Positions 21,097 through 30,416 of a DNA stretch of 64,000 bases are shown piece after piece. The stretch's first letter is position 1. Every line of letters begins with the position of its first letter. Below the pieces are notes generated by a model. It worked only from the letters and a program-made list of their open reading frames with translations. It was not told where the DNA came from and made no database searches. The stretch comes from Cymbomonas tetramitiformis (taxonomy: Eukaryota; Chlorophyta; Pyramimonadophyceae; Pyramimonadales; Pyramimonadaceae). Where the stretch lies: assembly GCA_001247695.2 (NCBI GenBank), contig LGRX02028782.1, positions 1 to 64,000 of the forward strand. Reading direction: 5' to 3'. A program made the translations under genes and the position numbers.

Positions 21097-24000
21097 GTGC
21101 AAGGTCCCAGAAGGCCATCGGAGGGGACGCAACGCTGATCCAAGGGTGTGCCTCGCGTCTGAGATCTTCGACAAGGGAGGCATGGAACACGGCTGCGCGG
21201 CGGAGAGGGCTGAGTGGGTGGACTACGAAGCCTCTGTCGAGCAGGGTGAGCAGTACTTCGACTGCCAGGAGGAGATCGACTTGGACTGCCAGGAGGAAAT
21301 CATGTTACACGCTGGGGTTGGGGAACGTAATCCCTGGCACATCGAAGGCAAGAGGGTGACGAAGAACAACACGGCTGTCCCACAGGCGAGCACGTCAGAA
21401 CTCGTGGAGGGTGACGACGCTTCGACAGAGGAGGTCATGGTGGATCCTACTGACGACAAGTACCTCCGGAAGAACGTCCGCAGTGACTTGAGTGGCAGCA
21501 GGAAGCGGTACGCCTTCAAACTGTTGCCGGCAGGGCATGTTGGTGGACTGTTTGCCGATGACTACACGCAGAAGTTGCTGGAGGAGGACACCAAATCGCC
21601 GGACTCTCTCCCACACACACGGTGTGTACCTTTGACAGAGGCACAGCTGGAGGTATCGAACGAGGAGTTCCTGATTGCTGCGAGCAGCCCATGGAAGGGG
21701 AGCATGACTCACACCTGGGGTGACATCGACTGTCGTGACGACGATGAGGAGGGTGGCTTTTGGAGGGATCAGAGGTTGTATACCTCTCCGGACGGGTACC
21801 AGAGGCTGTGTGACGTGATGGAGACGATCGACGAGGATGAGACCAAGGTCATGTTTGCTCGCTGCCAGCAGGAGAAGGTGGTCTCCAACAACATGCTCAG
21901 GTGGCCTGATTTCTCCTCGGTGGACCAGAAGTGGGACCCGTTCAGCAAGCGCACCATGAAGTTTTGGCACGCGATTGTGCCCAACATGGGCAGTGAATTT
22001 GTTACTGAGCCCGACGACGAGGCACTCCGTTACTCTGGAGATGGGAAGCTGTCGGAGCTCCGGCGCGCACTGAGTGAGGGGATGGTTTACCCTTCTGGCC
22101 CCATAGTTGGCACACTGATGTGGGACCAGAAGGCACACAGATTTTGTGTTAGGACGAAGCCGGCAGATGACGCCCTGAGGATTGCGCGGGCCACTCTGAA
22201 CCACTCACCTGCCGACAGCAGCTTTGCAGCCAAGCTGGAGGCAGAGCTTCAGCTGCCCCACTTCTACGAGGGTGAAGGGTGCTGGTTGTACCAACACTTG
22301 AGGGTGCTGAGGAAGGTTGACCTCGACCTCCTCAGGCAAGTCATCTACGAGCAGTACAAGGAGGTGGAGCAAGGGCATGAGAAGGCGAACAAGCGCATCA
22401 TCCGCAACAACAAGGCGAGGGGTGGCCCCAAGTTCTATCCTGTCACGGATGGAGAAGGTGGCCCAGGGGTGGTGTTTGACAACTACCACGCAGCACAGGA
22501 GTACCATGGGATATGGGCTGGCTCTTCAATACTGAAGTCCTGCAACTCCCAGTCTGCAGCTCAGACCGCGCTGGCTGGCTACCCTGGACGGAGAGCTTCG
22601 GCACCACCGAGGTCTGTGAAACGGAAGACGTTGGCACGGGTGGACGCCAAGGACGTCAAAGTGGTGGATTCTCAGGCACCAACAAACTCGGAGGCAGACG
22701 ACACAGACACCATGATGACGGTGTGGAGGGACAGCCTGAAACAGGTGGACACGCAGCAGCTGGTACGACATCTCGTCCCTAAGACCGTGACCACCACCAG
22801 CAAGCCGTTCGACCCGAGAGAGCCTGCACAGCTCGTCTACAGCCCACTGGATCGCCAGGAGAACAGCAATGGCCACGACCAGGAGGACGCAGGGAACCAG
22901 TGGCTGACTACGAGACAGCAGCTGGGCTGGCTCCAAGTCCAATCAGCACAGACGGTGTTTGTGGTCAGGTATCGGAAAACCACTGATGGCAACCTGAAGT
23001 TTCTCACTGGTGAGGGAAACACACAGCGGGGGGTCGGAAAGATGTTCTTGGACGGCAAGGAGAAGAGGAGGTACACCAGGTCTGTCGCCCACTCCTTGAG
23101 CGGCTACCTGTGCCTGGGAGGCCGAAGTGATCCACCGAGAAAACATGGCCATATGGGACTGCTTCTCACCCTCGAGCAGCACTTCGAGGATATTCAGGAT
23201 GGCGAGAAGGTGGCGCAGGACATCTCCGAACACATCTACACAGATGGTTGCAGGAAGGTTGGCCACGCCATTCACATCCTCAGGATGCGCTCGATGAAGG
23301 GGGATAAGGCCGTATACTACATCTTCCAGGACGAGGAGTACTGCCGCCAGCAGAAATGTACCGTGGACCTGTCCTTCCACGACCATTACCTCCTGGAGAA
23401 CGACAGGAAGTTCAATGCGCTTCGCTGGGTAGGCCAACTCGAGGTCGCAACCATTCACCGAGAACCACTCTCCCTCTTCACACAGCTGATGCACGAGGAG
23501 CCAGAAGTGCAGAGCCAGACCCAACCGTCGACACCTGCCGACAACAAGCTGGCACTTCTGGAGGAGCTCGAGGAGAGGGCCGAGATAGCTGAGGAGAAGG
23601 TGGAAATGCTCGAGGAGATGCGCGACGGCTACATGGAGACACTCCAAAAGCGCCTGGATGTGGCTGATTTGAAAGCCAAGGAGCTCGAGGAGACGATGGC
23701 AATAAAAGTGCAAGCCCACGACGAGACGTTGAGGATGACCGTCGAGGAGAAGTGCACACTCGCGAAGCAGAACGCACTCCTGGAGCACGACCAGAGCAGG
23801 CACCGCAGGAATGCATTGGATGCACACTATGTTCGCGCGAAACTTGAGGTGCAACTCAAGTCTGCTTTGGAGAAGCTTAACGAGATGAGCGAGAAGAACA
23901 CCGAGTTGCTCGGGCAGCAGCAGCAGCAAGTGGAGGAATCCAGCATCTGCTTCACATACCCCGAGCTGGAGGACAATGCTGATGACGGTCCCCGGTCGTT

Positions 24001-24160
24001 CCCGGCACAGGACGTCAGGAAGCAGCAAGCTGGCCAGCAAGCCCCGGCTGCAAGCAAAAAGAAGGCGCAGCCCCGCTCAGTGGTGGTTAACACGGGGAGA
24101 AGGAATAAGGATTTTCAGAAGAGCCAACGGAACGCAGCGCCCGGAGGCTCAGACCAGTAA
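21011..24160 (+). CDS. Large ORF of unknown function between protease and RT (about 1049 aa)
   Basis: Long uninterrupted frame following the protease; a shift near 21060 would join them (LLGVDEKVTLPLIEC). Most of it resembles nothing I recognise. There is no HHCC or DDE integrase signature. The C-terminal third is a long Glu/Lys-rich coiled coil (ALLEELEERAEIAEEKVEML and onward, about 23545-23930). A Gln run and a basic tail follow. It may be a structural or nucleic-acid-packaging protein. Its size relative to other Ty3 elements is unusual, since RT normally follows protease directly. Confidence 0.6.
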   Translation: MTSTGGLAVSEAPAMLLGVDEKVTLPLIECKVPEGHRRGRNADPRVCLASEIFDKGGMEHGCAAERAEWVDYEASVEQGEQYFDCQEEIDLDCQEEIMLHAGVGERNPWHIEGKRVTKNNTAVPQASTSELVEGDDASTEEVMVDPTDDKYLRKNVRSDLSGSRKRYAFKLLPAGHVGGLFADDYTQKLLEEDTKSPDSLPHTRCVPLTEAQLEVSNEEFLIAASSPWKGSMTHTWGDIDCRDDDEEGGFWRDQRLYTSPDGYQRLCDVMETIDEDETKVMFARCQQEKVVSNNMLRWPDFSSVDQKWDPFSKRTMKFWHAIVPNMGSEFVTEPDDEALRYSGDGKLSELRRALSEGMVYPSGPIVGTLMWDQKAHRFCVRTKPADDALRIARATLNHSPADSSFAAKLEAELQLPHFYEGEGCWLYQHLRVLRKVDLDLLRQVIYEQYKEVEQGHEKANKRIIRNNKARGGPKFYPVTDGEGGPGVVFDNYHAAQEYHGIWAGSSILKSCNSQSAAQTALAGYPGRRASAPPRSVKRKTLARVDAKDVKVVDSQAPTNSEADDTDTMMTVWRDSLKQVDTQQLVRHLVPKTVTTTSKPFDPREPAQLVYSPLDRQENSNGHDQEDAGNQWLTTRQQLGWLQVQSAQTVFVVRYRKTTDGNLKFLTGEGNTQRGVGKMFLDGKEKRRYTRSVAHSLSGYLCLGGRSDPPRKHGHMGLLLTLEQHFEDIQDGEKVAQDISEHIYTDGCRKVGHAIHILRMRSMKGDKAVYYIFQDEEYCRQQKCTVDLSFHDHYLLENDRKFNALRWVGQLEVATIHREPLSLFTQLMHEEPEVQSQTQPSTPADNKLALLEELEERAEIAEEKVEMLEEMRDGYMETLQKRLDVADLKAKELEETMAIKVQAHDETLRMTVEEKCTLAKQNALLEHDQSRHRRNALDAHYVRAKLEVQLKSALEKLNEMSEKNTELLGQQQQQVEESSICFTYPELEDNADDGPRSFPAQDVRKQQAGQQAPAASKKKAQPRSVVVNTGRRNKDFQKSQRNAAPGGSDQ

Positions 24161-24222
24161 GCTGCCCTGGCCTGGAGCCAGGTGGGTCAGCTGTTCAGCA
24201 TGGACAGCTGAGGTGGGGGTGC

Positions 24223-24663
24223 GTGGTGACATTGCTGCTGGCGGCGCTAACGGTGATAATCTCACCATCCCTGGGACGCCACATGCTGATGCCAGCATGG
24301 GCCTTGGGTGAGCTACTCAGGCATTCTCTGTGGTACCTGGCAGCGCTCACACATAGATGGTTCCTGAACACGTGCCAGAGGACAGTGACGAGGATGGTGT
24401 GGGACAGCACCGGCACGAGGTCGTCGACAACACACGCACAGGCACTGGCAGATGGCATCATGCTGGTCCTGTGCGCCATATGGAGAGTAATGGGTGGCCA
24501 CCACGCCATTCAGGGCACGGTGAGCGCCCTCATTCTGCGGGTGATGGTGGCGCTAGCTGGCTACTGGTGGCAACCATACAGCACGACATTCTCTCTGTTA
24601 TTCGCACTATATTCGGAAGTTCGGTATTTGAGGACAGCTGCAATCTACTGCAAGCTGCTATGA
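24223..24663 (+). CDS. Small multi-membrane-segment ORF, in frame with pol across a TGA
   Basis: Encodes about 146 residues with several hydrophobic stretches (VTLLLAALTVIISPSL, GIMLVLCAIWRV, LILRVMVALAGYWW, TTFSLLFALY). It ends at TGA (24661-24663), and the pol frame starts at the next codon in the same frame. The beginning of the pol ORF adds two more hydrophobic segments (LYVVMTTILVVFFAAGG and FFALLLGMLWLAMACMF). Either a membrane-anchored Pol precursor, an env-like remnant, or non-functional sequence. Read-through is possible but unproven. Confidence 0.45.
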   Translation: MVTLLLAALTVIISPSLGRHMLMPAWALGELLRHSLWYLAALTHRWFLNTCQRTVTRMVWDSTGTRSSTTHAQALADGIMLVLCAIWRVMGGHHAIQGTVSALILRVMVALAGYWWQPYSTTFSLLFALYSEVRYLRTAAIYCKLL

Positions 24664-27600
24664 ATGGGCGAGGCCACCAACGGGCAAACCTCAGGCAACA
24701 CGGTGGAGCCTGGTGTGACAACTACTCGGGAGGAGGCAAGCTTCTTCAGTCGGACAGTCAGCACCCTCCACAACGTGGTAGCACGCGGTCGAGCTGAGCT
24801 GAGCACAACCCCAAGACGTATGCGCAGACCAAGGTTCGCCCAGCGGCTGCAACAGGTGGGGAACTTGGTCAGGCACTATCGGGCCGCACAGACACTGTAC
24901 GTCGTCATGACGACCATTCTGGTGGTATTCTTTGCAGCTGGTGGAAAGCTCCGCCTACTGCACGGGGGGTGGAAGTTGTTGACGTGCATAACGGCGGCTC
25001 ATCCACCAGCCCCAAGGAGCGGACTAACAAGATTTTTTCGGTTTTTCGCTTTGCTGCTTGGCATGTTGTGGTTGGCCATGGCGTGCATGTTCCAGGGCGC
25101 ACCCGGCGGTGGTGGACTTGGTGGCACACATTCGCAGCAGCAGTCTCACGCGGTGACTTGGGACGTGCATCGGTCTTCCGCACAGTGGGACACCGGTTGG
25201 GAATGCTCAATGGCTGAGCAGGAGGTGCTGCCGTACACGGTGATTGAGGACCTACAGCCTGGGGGGAAGACTTCCGTGACCAAGGACGAAGCTGCATGGC
25301 TAGACACCGAGCTGAACGCCACGTTTGGTGGGCACCCGGACTTCACCGACGAGAACTGGGACCAGATGCGCGACGTCATCCGGAGGTGCAGTTACTGCTT
25401 CGCCAACAAGCCTCAGGACCTCAAGGGCTACCATGGCGGCGCGGAGCACGGCACGTTCTCCATCCCTTTCGAGGACGAGGGCAAGGTCGCTTACGAGAGG
25501 CCCAGGAAGTACAGCCCGGGGGAGACGGAGATCATCAACATACACTGCAGAGAGTTGTTGGAGTACGGCTTCATTGAACCCGCTTCGATACACTGCAAGC
25601 ACGCCAGCAACGTTGTGGTGGCGGGTAAGAAGGACCACACGACTGGCTTGTGGACATCCACGAGATTCTGTGTGGACCTCCGACGGTGCAACCGTCTGTC
25701 TCGCAAAGACAAGACGGTTCCGCACCGGCCGGAGGAGCTGTACCAGAAGGTAGCCAAGGCCAAGTTCAAGACCACCCTTGACGCCACCAAAGCCTTCCAC
25801 CAGATTCCCATGACCACCGGTGAGGACCGGGACAAGACGGCCTTCTGGTGGGGTAACCAGCTCTATCGGTACACCTCCATGCCATTCGGGGCAGCGGGGG
25901 CAACGGCAGCCTTCGTCAGGATCATGGACTACGAGCTCAGGATGCTTCAGCATTGCACGGTGTGCTATGTTGATCATGTGGTGGTGTACTCGGACACCGC
26001 CGAACAGCACATCAAGGACGTCGAGGAGGTGCTCCGTACACTTGGGGATGCAGGGATCAGGCTGCACTCAGGGAAGTCTACCTTCGGCGCAGCCACCGTG
26101 GACTTCCTCGGGTACAGAATCGGTCACAACACCATCGGGGCGCAGGAAGCAAAGTCCAAGGCGATCATGGAGCTGCCGAAGCCGGAAGACAAGACGGGTC
26201 TGCGCTCCATCTTGGGACTCATGAACTACTACAAAGGCTTGGTGGGGGAGGTTGGAGGCCCCAACTACTCGGAGCTGGCTAGGCCTCTCAACGACCTGCT
26301 GAGGAAAGAGGTCACGGACATCAAGGCAGCTTGGGGCACTGAGCAGGACGAGTCGCTGCAGAAGCTAAAAGATGCTCTCTGCTCGGGGAGATGTCTGAGG
26401 CCCATAGACTACGACAAGCCCATCATCCTGTACACTGACTGGAGCAAGTACGGGATCGGCGCGGTGCTCGGGCAGAAGGACGAAGACGGTGTTGAACATA
26501 TCTGTGTTGCCATCAGCCGATCCTTGGGGAAGACTGAGAGGCAGTACGCTAGCTACCAAGGTGAGATGCTGGCAGTGGTGTGGGCGGTGCGCACGATGAG
26601 GCAGTACCTGCACGGGGTGCACTTCACGCTGGTTACTGACCACTCGCCACTCACCACACTCATGGAGAAGACGGACCTTCAGGGCCAGCACCTCAGATGG
26701 GCCATCAGCCTTCAGGAGTTCGACTTCACGGTCCGGTATCGACCTGGGCCTCAGAACGAGAACGCTGACGTGCCGTCACGGTACCCGCTGCCGTCGACTG
26801 AGGATGAGACAGGCGCCAGGCTGGAGCGCTCTCATGGAGAGCCCATGGAGGCCAGCTACCTCGAGCGCAACGAGAGGGGCTTCTGTGACTCCTGGTGCAA
26901 GCTACTGACTGAAGACCCACCTATTGGTGACGAGATAGACCCGGAGCTGCAGATTGCAAACTACTGCCTGTTGCAAGTACGGGAGCAGTTGGGCACGGGC
27001 CCAATGCACCGGCTGTTTGACGTTCACCACCGAGAAGAGCTGGAGTGCAACGTGGGGACCTTGTTCGACACTGACCTTCCGGACTCGTACGGTGACACTG
27101 GCAGGCTGCAGTATGCAGCCTGGAGAGCACTCAGTCAGGTGAAACCCACAACGGGGATGCAGGGAGAGGGCTCTCCAGCGGTATACCATGACGAGGAGAT
27201 GGAGCACGGCAACCTGAAGAAGCCCAAGAGGATTGACACCAGGGTGGTGGCCAAGTCATTCTTTCGCGAAGCCAGGGAGGAAGGAGTTACCTGCTACGAG
27301 CCGTGTGGTGGGTTGTGTGCAGGGCTGGAAATGCTCTTGCGCAACGGTGTCAGGGTGAATAAATACTTGTACCAGGACATCTCACCTGCAGCACGGGCGG
27401 TGGCCAGAGCTCGCTGCTTTGCGCTTAGCAGGCGCTATCCAGAGCTCTTCCCCGCATCTGCCATCAAGCTGGAGCAACTGCCAGCTGACCTGGAGCAGAT
27501 CACGGTGCAGCATTTCATTGACGCTGGGGCACTTGCTGGGGAGAGGTGGATCATGGTCTGTGGATATCCTTGCCAAGACTTGTCTCCGGCAGGAAATCAG

Positions 27601-28725
27601 GCTGGCTTGGAGGGCAGGCACCGCCGCTTGTTCTATCACGCTGTCAGGGCATTGTCAGCACTGCAGCAGCTGCAGCCACAGAGGCCTCCAGGATACATAC
27701 TGGAGAACGTCTCACCTCTAGCACATCGACCAGGGACGAGGATGAGGGAGGAGGTCTTTCCCCACATCATGGAGTTCGTGGGGCAGCCAGTGTCATTTGA
27801 TGCCGCTCAGGCTGGCTCGTATGCACATCGGCTCCGAGCCTTCTGGAGCAACTTGTTTCAGAACAACCAGTTCGATTCAGTAATGGCACGGGTGGAGAGG
27901 CCACAGCGCTACGTGACTGACATCCTGGAGGACGGGTGGCAGCCCAGGGAGGTGGTCACCACTGACGAGGCGCCTTTTCATGTCGCGAACATCAAGGGAG
28001 AATCCATGCGCGCTCTTCCGACAATCATGGCCACGCAAAACTCATTCGCTTTCCGAGAGCCTCGCATGGGGTCATTGGTCAGGAGTGTGGAGAGCAAGGA
28101 GCTGCCCAAGTGCCGGGAGCCCAACCTCGACGAGAAAGCACACGCCATGGGCTACTCTGTCACGGAGCTGCGCTCAGCTGACAAGCTGGACGACGGAAAG
28201 CTGGCGAGGGTGTTGGGCTTGGCAATGGATCGCCGAGCAGTGGAGTTGCTGTACGCGGTTGCAGAAGCCAGCAGGTTGGGCTTGCCTTACAGCAAGGAGC
28301 AGCACCAGGCTGAGGAGACGTGTGACTCACCAGCTTGGGAGTCTGAGGAGGGAGACTGGGTCAGTGCTGGGGGGACAGCACAACAGCCGGAGCAAGCTAG
28401 TGCAGCAGAGTGGGTCTCAGGATCCAATCGGTACACTCAGCATGTCGCCAAATCGGAGTTGCAAGTTGGGAGAGAGCATGTGGACACCAAGCTTCAGGCA
28501 GAAGGCAAGCTTAAGGAGGCACTGGGGAAAGGAATGAAGTTGCTCGAGTTCGACGTTGGGCCGAAGCGCGCATTGTGTGGAGGCGCCGTGAAGCCCTGGC
28601 AAGCTTTGTCGAGGGAAGAGGTCGGCAAGAGTGAAGGCAGCATGGGTGACTGGCCTGATCGCATTGATTGGGGTAGCCAGGAGGTGCTCACAGAGATGGT
28701 ACAGAGGCTGATGCCGGGGCAGTAG
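24664..28725 (+). CDS. Pol polyprotein: reverse transcriptase, RNase H and C5-cytosine DNA methyltransferase; integrase absent
   Basis: 1353 residues. Membrane-like segments occupy about residues 78-145. The RT (about 270-560) has TTLDATKAFHQIPM and MPFGAAGA, but its YxDD box reads YVDH (25966-25977), losing the second catalytic Asp. RNase H (about 580-705) keeps D-E-D-D (LYTDWS, YQGEM, VTDHS, NADVPSR). The Ty3 integrase should follow; instead, from about residue 868, there is a C5 methyltransferase. Motif I is CYEPCGGLCAGLE, motif IV GYPCQDLSPAG (catalytic Cys about residue 970, 27571-27573), motif VI LENV (27699-27710), and YAHRLRAFWSN fits motif VIII. Retrotransposons carrying such methyltransferases are known in some algae. 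A TAG at 28723-28725 separates it from a second methyltransferase in the same frame. Confidence 0.88.
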   Translation: MGEATNGQTSGNTVEPGVTTTREEASFFSRTVSTLHNVVARGRAELSTTPRRMRRPRFAQRLQQVGNLVRHYRAAQTLYVVMTTILVVFFAAGGKLRLLHGGWKLLTCITAAHPPAPRSGLTRFFRFFALLLGMLWLAMACMFQGAPGGGGLGGTHSQQQSHAVTWDVHRSSAQWDTGWECSMAEQEVLPYTVIEDLQPGGKTSVTKDEAAWLDTELNATFGGHPDFTDENWDQMRDVIRRCSYCFANKPQDLKGYHGGAEHGTFSIPFEDEGKVAYERPRKYSPGETEIINIHCRELLEYGFIEPASIHCKHASNVVVAGKKDHTTGLWTSTRFCVDLRRCNRLSRKDKTVPHRPEELYQKVAKAKFKTTLDATKAFHQIPMTTGEDRDKTAFWWGNQLYRYTSMPFGAAGATAAFVRIMDYELRMLQHCTVCYVDHVVVYSDTAEQHIKDVEEVLRTLGDAGIRLHSGKSTFGAATVDFLGYRIGHNTIGAQEAKSKAIMELPKPEDKTGLRSILGLMNYYKGLVGEVGGPNYSELARPLNDLLRKEVTDIKAAWGTEQDESLQKLKDALCSGRCLRPIDYDKPIILYTDWSKYGIGAVLGQKDEDGVEHICVAISRSLGKTERQYASYQGEMLAVVWAVRTMRQYLHGVHFTLVTDHSPLTTLMEKTDLQGQHLRWAISLQEFDFTVRYRPGPQNENADVPSRYPLPSTEDETGARLERSHGEPMEASYLERNERGFCDSWCKLLTEDPPIGDEIDPELQIANYCLLQVREQLGTGPMHRLFDVHHREELECNVGTLFDTDLPDSYGDTGRLQYAAWRALSQVKPTTGMQGEGSPAVYHDEEMEHGNLKKPKRIDTRVVAKSFFREAREEGVTCYEPCGGLCAGLEMLLRNGVRVNKYLYQDISPAARAVARARCFALSRRYPELFPASAIKLEQLPADLEQITVQHFIDAGALAGERWIMVCGYPCQDLSPAGNQAGLEGRHRRLFYHAVRALSALQQLQPQRPPGYILENVSPLAHRPGTRMREEVFPHIMEFVGQPVSFDAAQAGSYAHRLRAFWSNLFQNNQFDSVMARVERPQRYVTDILEDGWQPREVVTTDEAPFHVANIKGESMRALPTIMATQNSFAFREPRMGSLVRSVESKELPKCREPNLDEKAHAMGYSVTELRSADKLDDGKLARVLGLAMDRRAVELLYAVAEASRLGLPYSKEQHQAEETCDSPAWESEEGDWVSAGGTAQQPEQASAAEWVSGSNRYTQHVAKSELQVGREHVDTKLQAEGKLKEALGKGMKLLEFDVGPKRALCGGAVKPWQALSREEVGKSEGSMGDWPDRIDWGSQEVLTEMVQRLMPGQ

Positions 28726-29499
28726 CACGAAGGCCACAGGACCATCTTGAGCAGGAAGTGCGCTGAGCAGCAGGGCAGGGCAAGGATGCTGAAGGGAGCA
28801 GGCGTGGTGCCAGCGATGCAGCAGGACGAGGTTGAGAAGAGGGGAGATGTGCCGAAGATGACAAGGGTGCAAGTCAAGAACGCCAGCATGCTACACTGGG
28901 GCTTGGAACTAGTGATGACGGTGCCGAAGGAGGTAAATCGGCTTGCCAAGGAAGTCGACTGGAGTCGGGTGACTCGGGTGTGGGATCCCTGGGCTGGAAC
29001 TGGAGTGATCGGCAGTGTACTGAAGGACCACTGGGATCACCTGCACATCATGAACAATGACTGGAACCCGCAGCTGAAATGGCCGGAGGCCATGAACGCT
29101 CTGCAGCCAGGTAACTATCGGAGATGGAAGGAGAAGTACGGGGTGTGTGATGCTATCGTCACGTCACCATGGTTCGCAGTACTGGACATTGCGCTGCCAC
29201 TTGCAGTTGCTGCAAGCCGTGTGGTGGCATGTGTGCATGTGCCATCGCACTACATGACCGACATGACAGAGAGCCGAGCACGCTACTTTCGAGAACTGTG
29301 CCACGCTGGGAGACTTCACGTGCTGGGGCATTTGGAGCATGGACCTATCGGACGACGATGTATGTGGGTCTTGGTCTTCAAGAACCCTTTGCTGCGCGCC
29401 AGAATGTTGAGGACTGGAGAGTTGAGTGGAGTGGGAATGTTCACCTTCAGTGTGGGCAAGTTCGCGCCAGATGGCATCAGCTCCGAGGACGTGACGTAA
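28726..29499 (+). CDS. Second methyltransferase of the retroelement (Rossmann-fold, probable amino-methyltransferase)
   Basis: Lies in the same frame as pol, directly after TAG (GQ*HEGHRT). The first ATG-like start is near 28747 (TTG) or later, so read-through would make a fusion. Motif I is VWDPWAGTGVIG (about 28978-29013) followed by the acidic-loop segment MNNDWNP. Motif IV is AIVTSPWFAVLD (about 29152-29190), a (S/N)PPW-like form seen in N6-adenine and N4-cytosine enzymes. Order I then IV differs from the beta-class enzyme of the disrupted gene. About 250 residues, a usual size for a stand-alone enzyme domain. Substrate is unknown; an RNA target is also possible. Confidence 0.6.
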   Translation, partial: HEGHRTILSRKCAEQQGRARMLKGAGVVPAMQQDEVEKRGDVPKMTRVQVKNASMLHWGLELVMTVPKEVNRLAKEVDWSRVTRVWDPWAGTGVIGSVLKDHWDHLHIMNNDWNPQLKWPEAMNALQPGNYRRWKEKYGVCDAIVTSPWFAVLDIALPLAVAASRVVACVHVPSHYMTDMTESRARYFRELCHAGRLHVLGHLEHGPIGRRCMWVLVFKNPLLRARMLRTGELSGVGMFTFSVGKFAPDGISSEDVT

Positions 29500-29545
29500 C
29501 TGCAGCCCTCATTGGTTGAATCTGTGCTGTCATTGCTGAAGCTAC

Positions 29546-29555
29546 AGAGGGGGGA
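29546..29555 (+). promoter_or_regulatory. Polypurine tract
   Basis: AGAGGGGGGA directly abuts TGTTAGG, the start of the 3' LTR. This is the expected plus-strand primer and fixes the true LTR start at 29556. Confidence 0.9.
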
Positions 29556-30196
29556 TGTTAGGAACTTCGGGCTTGTACTGAGGTGACAACTCTGCATAAC
29601 ATAAAAAACTTTTTCGAAAATAGGAAGCTGTCTTATCGTGGCAGTCTGTGACGTGCGCCTGTTCACTGAACCGCTCAGTAGCCACTCGTGTACACGTATC
29701 TCGGCACTTCGGTTGCGCTGGTATCGCTCTAGCTCGCTGGGTATTGTTATTCCATACTGTGCACGTGTTCGCGACAGCTGTCACAAACGCTTGCGTGACG
29801 TGGCACGTCAGCAACGTTGTGAAGGCTAAGTGACAACCACGAGCAGCAGTATAGTGGTGGCTCTGCAACCAAGACGGTGGCAGGAGACACTCGAGCCGAC
29901 AGGTGACACTGTGGAGTGTAACCAGAGAAATGTGACAAGACGTGACCTGCTGGGTCAAGCTGTGGTGTACGGAAGCTGGAGGCTAACCGTTTTTTGTGAT
30001 AGACTGTCGGCGAGCGGCTGGAAGTTCAGTTGACTCATTTTTGGTTTGCCTTCGCAGCAGCACAGGCTCGTGCTCAGACCGCGAAAACAGTAGTAAACTC
30101 TAACATCGGTAACAGCTCGGACAATATATTTGTGGTATTTTAACGCGTGCGCTTCAACTGGCGTGTCAGAACTGACGATTCGGGTCAGTCTTTTCA
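29556..30196 (+). repeat. Complete LTR (641 bp, TG...CA)
   Basis: Starts TGTTAGGAAC after the polypurine tract and ends ...GTCTTTTCA. Its second part equals the left LTR fragment, and its first 220 bases are repeated immediately afterwards with one substitution near the start. Confidence 0.92.
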
Positions 30197-30416
30197 TGTT
30201 AGGAATTTCGGGCTTGTACTGAGGTGACAACTCTGCATAACATAAAAAACTTTTTCGAAAATAGGAAGCTGTCTTATCGTGGCAGTCTGTGACGTGCGCC
30301 TGTTCACTGAACCGCTCAGTAGCCACTCGTGTACACGTATCTCGGCACTTCGGTTGCGCTGGTATCGCTCTAGCTCGCTGGGTATTGTTATTCCATACTG
30401 TGCACGTGTTCGCGAC
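30197..30416 (+). repeat. Extra LTR 5' part (bases 1-220)
   Basis: A second copy of the LTR start begins right after the CA of the complete LTR, without spacer, and stops at GCGAC where the disrupted gene resumes (AGCTCCGAG). It supplies the bases missing from the left LTR. Confidence 0.92.

Larger units (their letters stand above)
17080..30416 (+). mobile_element. Ty3-like LTR retroelement inserted as a circularly permuted (two-LTR-circle-like) copy
   Basis: Order: LTR bases 224-641 (17080-17497), internal region, polypurine tract, full LTR (29556-30196), then LTR bases 1-220 (30197-30416). The LTR-LTR junction is a precise ...TTTTCA|TGTTAGG. Left and right breakpoints fall at the same LTR position (three bases, AGC, are unassigned between them). 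Target bases AGCTC flank both sides (17075-17079 and 30417-30421). The alternative reading is a TC duplication with AGC microhomology. The reading frame of the disrupted host gene resumes exactly. The left LTR fragment differs from the right by about three bases in 418, so insertion is recent. The internal region encodes gag, protease, RT, RNase H and two methyltransferases; I found no integrase. Confidence 0.85.

Noticed and set aside
22943..24040. Reverse ORF of 365 codons opposite the retroelement ORF
   Set aside because: Leu/His-rich complement of the coiled-coil coding strand; the forward frame has a longer and more plausible product.
17080..30416. Tandem or recombined pair of retroelements instead of a circle insertion
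   Set aside because: Would require two independent deletions ending at the same LTR position while leaving matching target bases and an intact host reading frame; the circle model needs one event. Misassembly is still possible and is noted in the finding.
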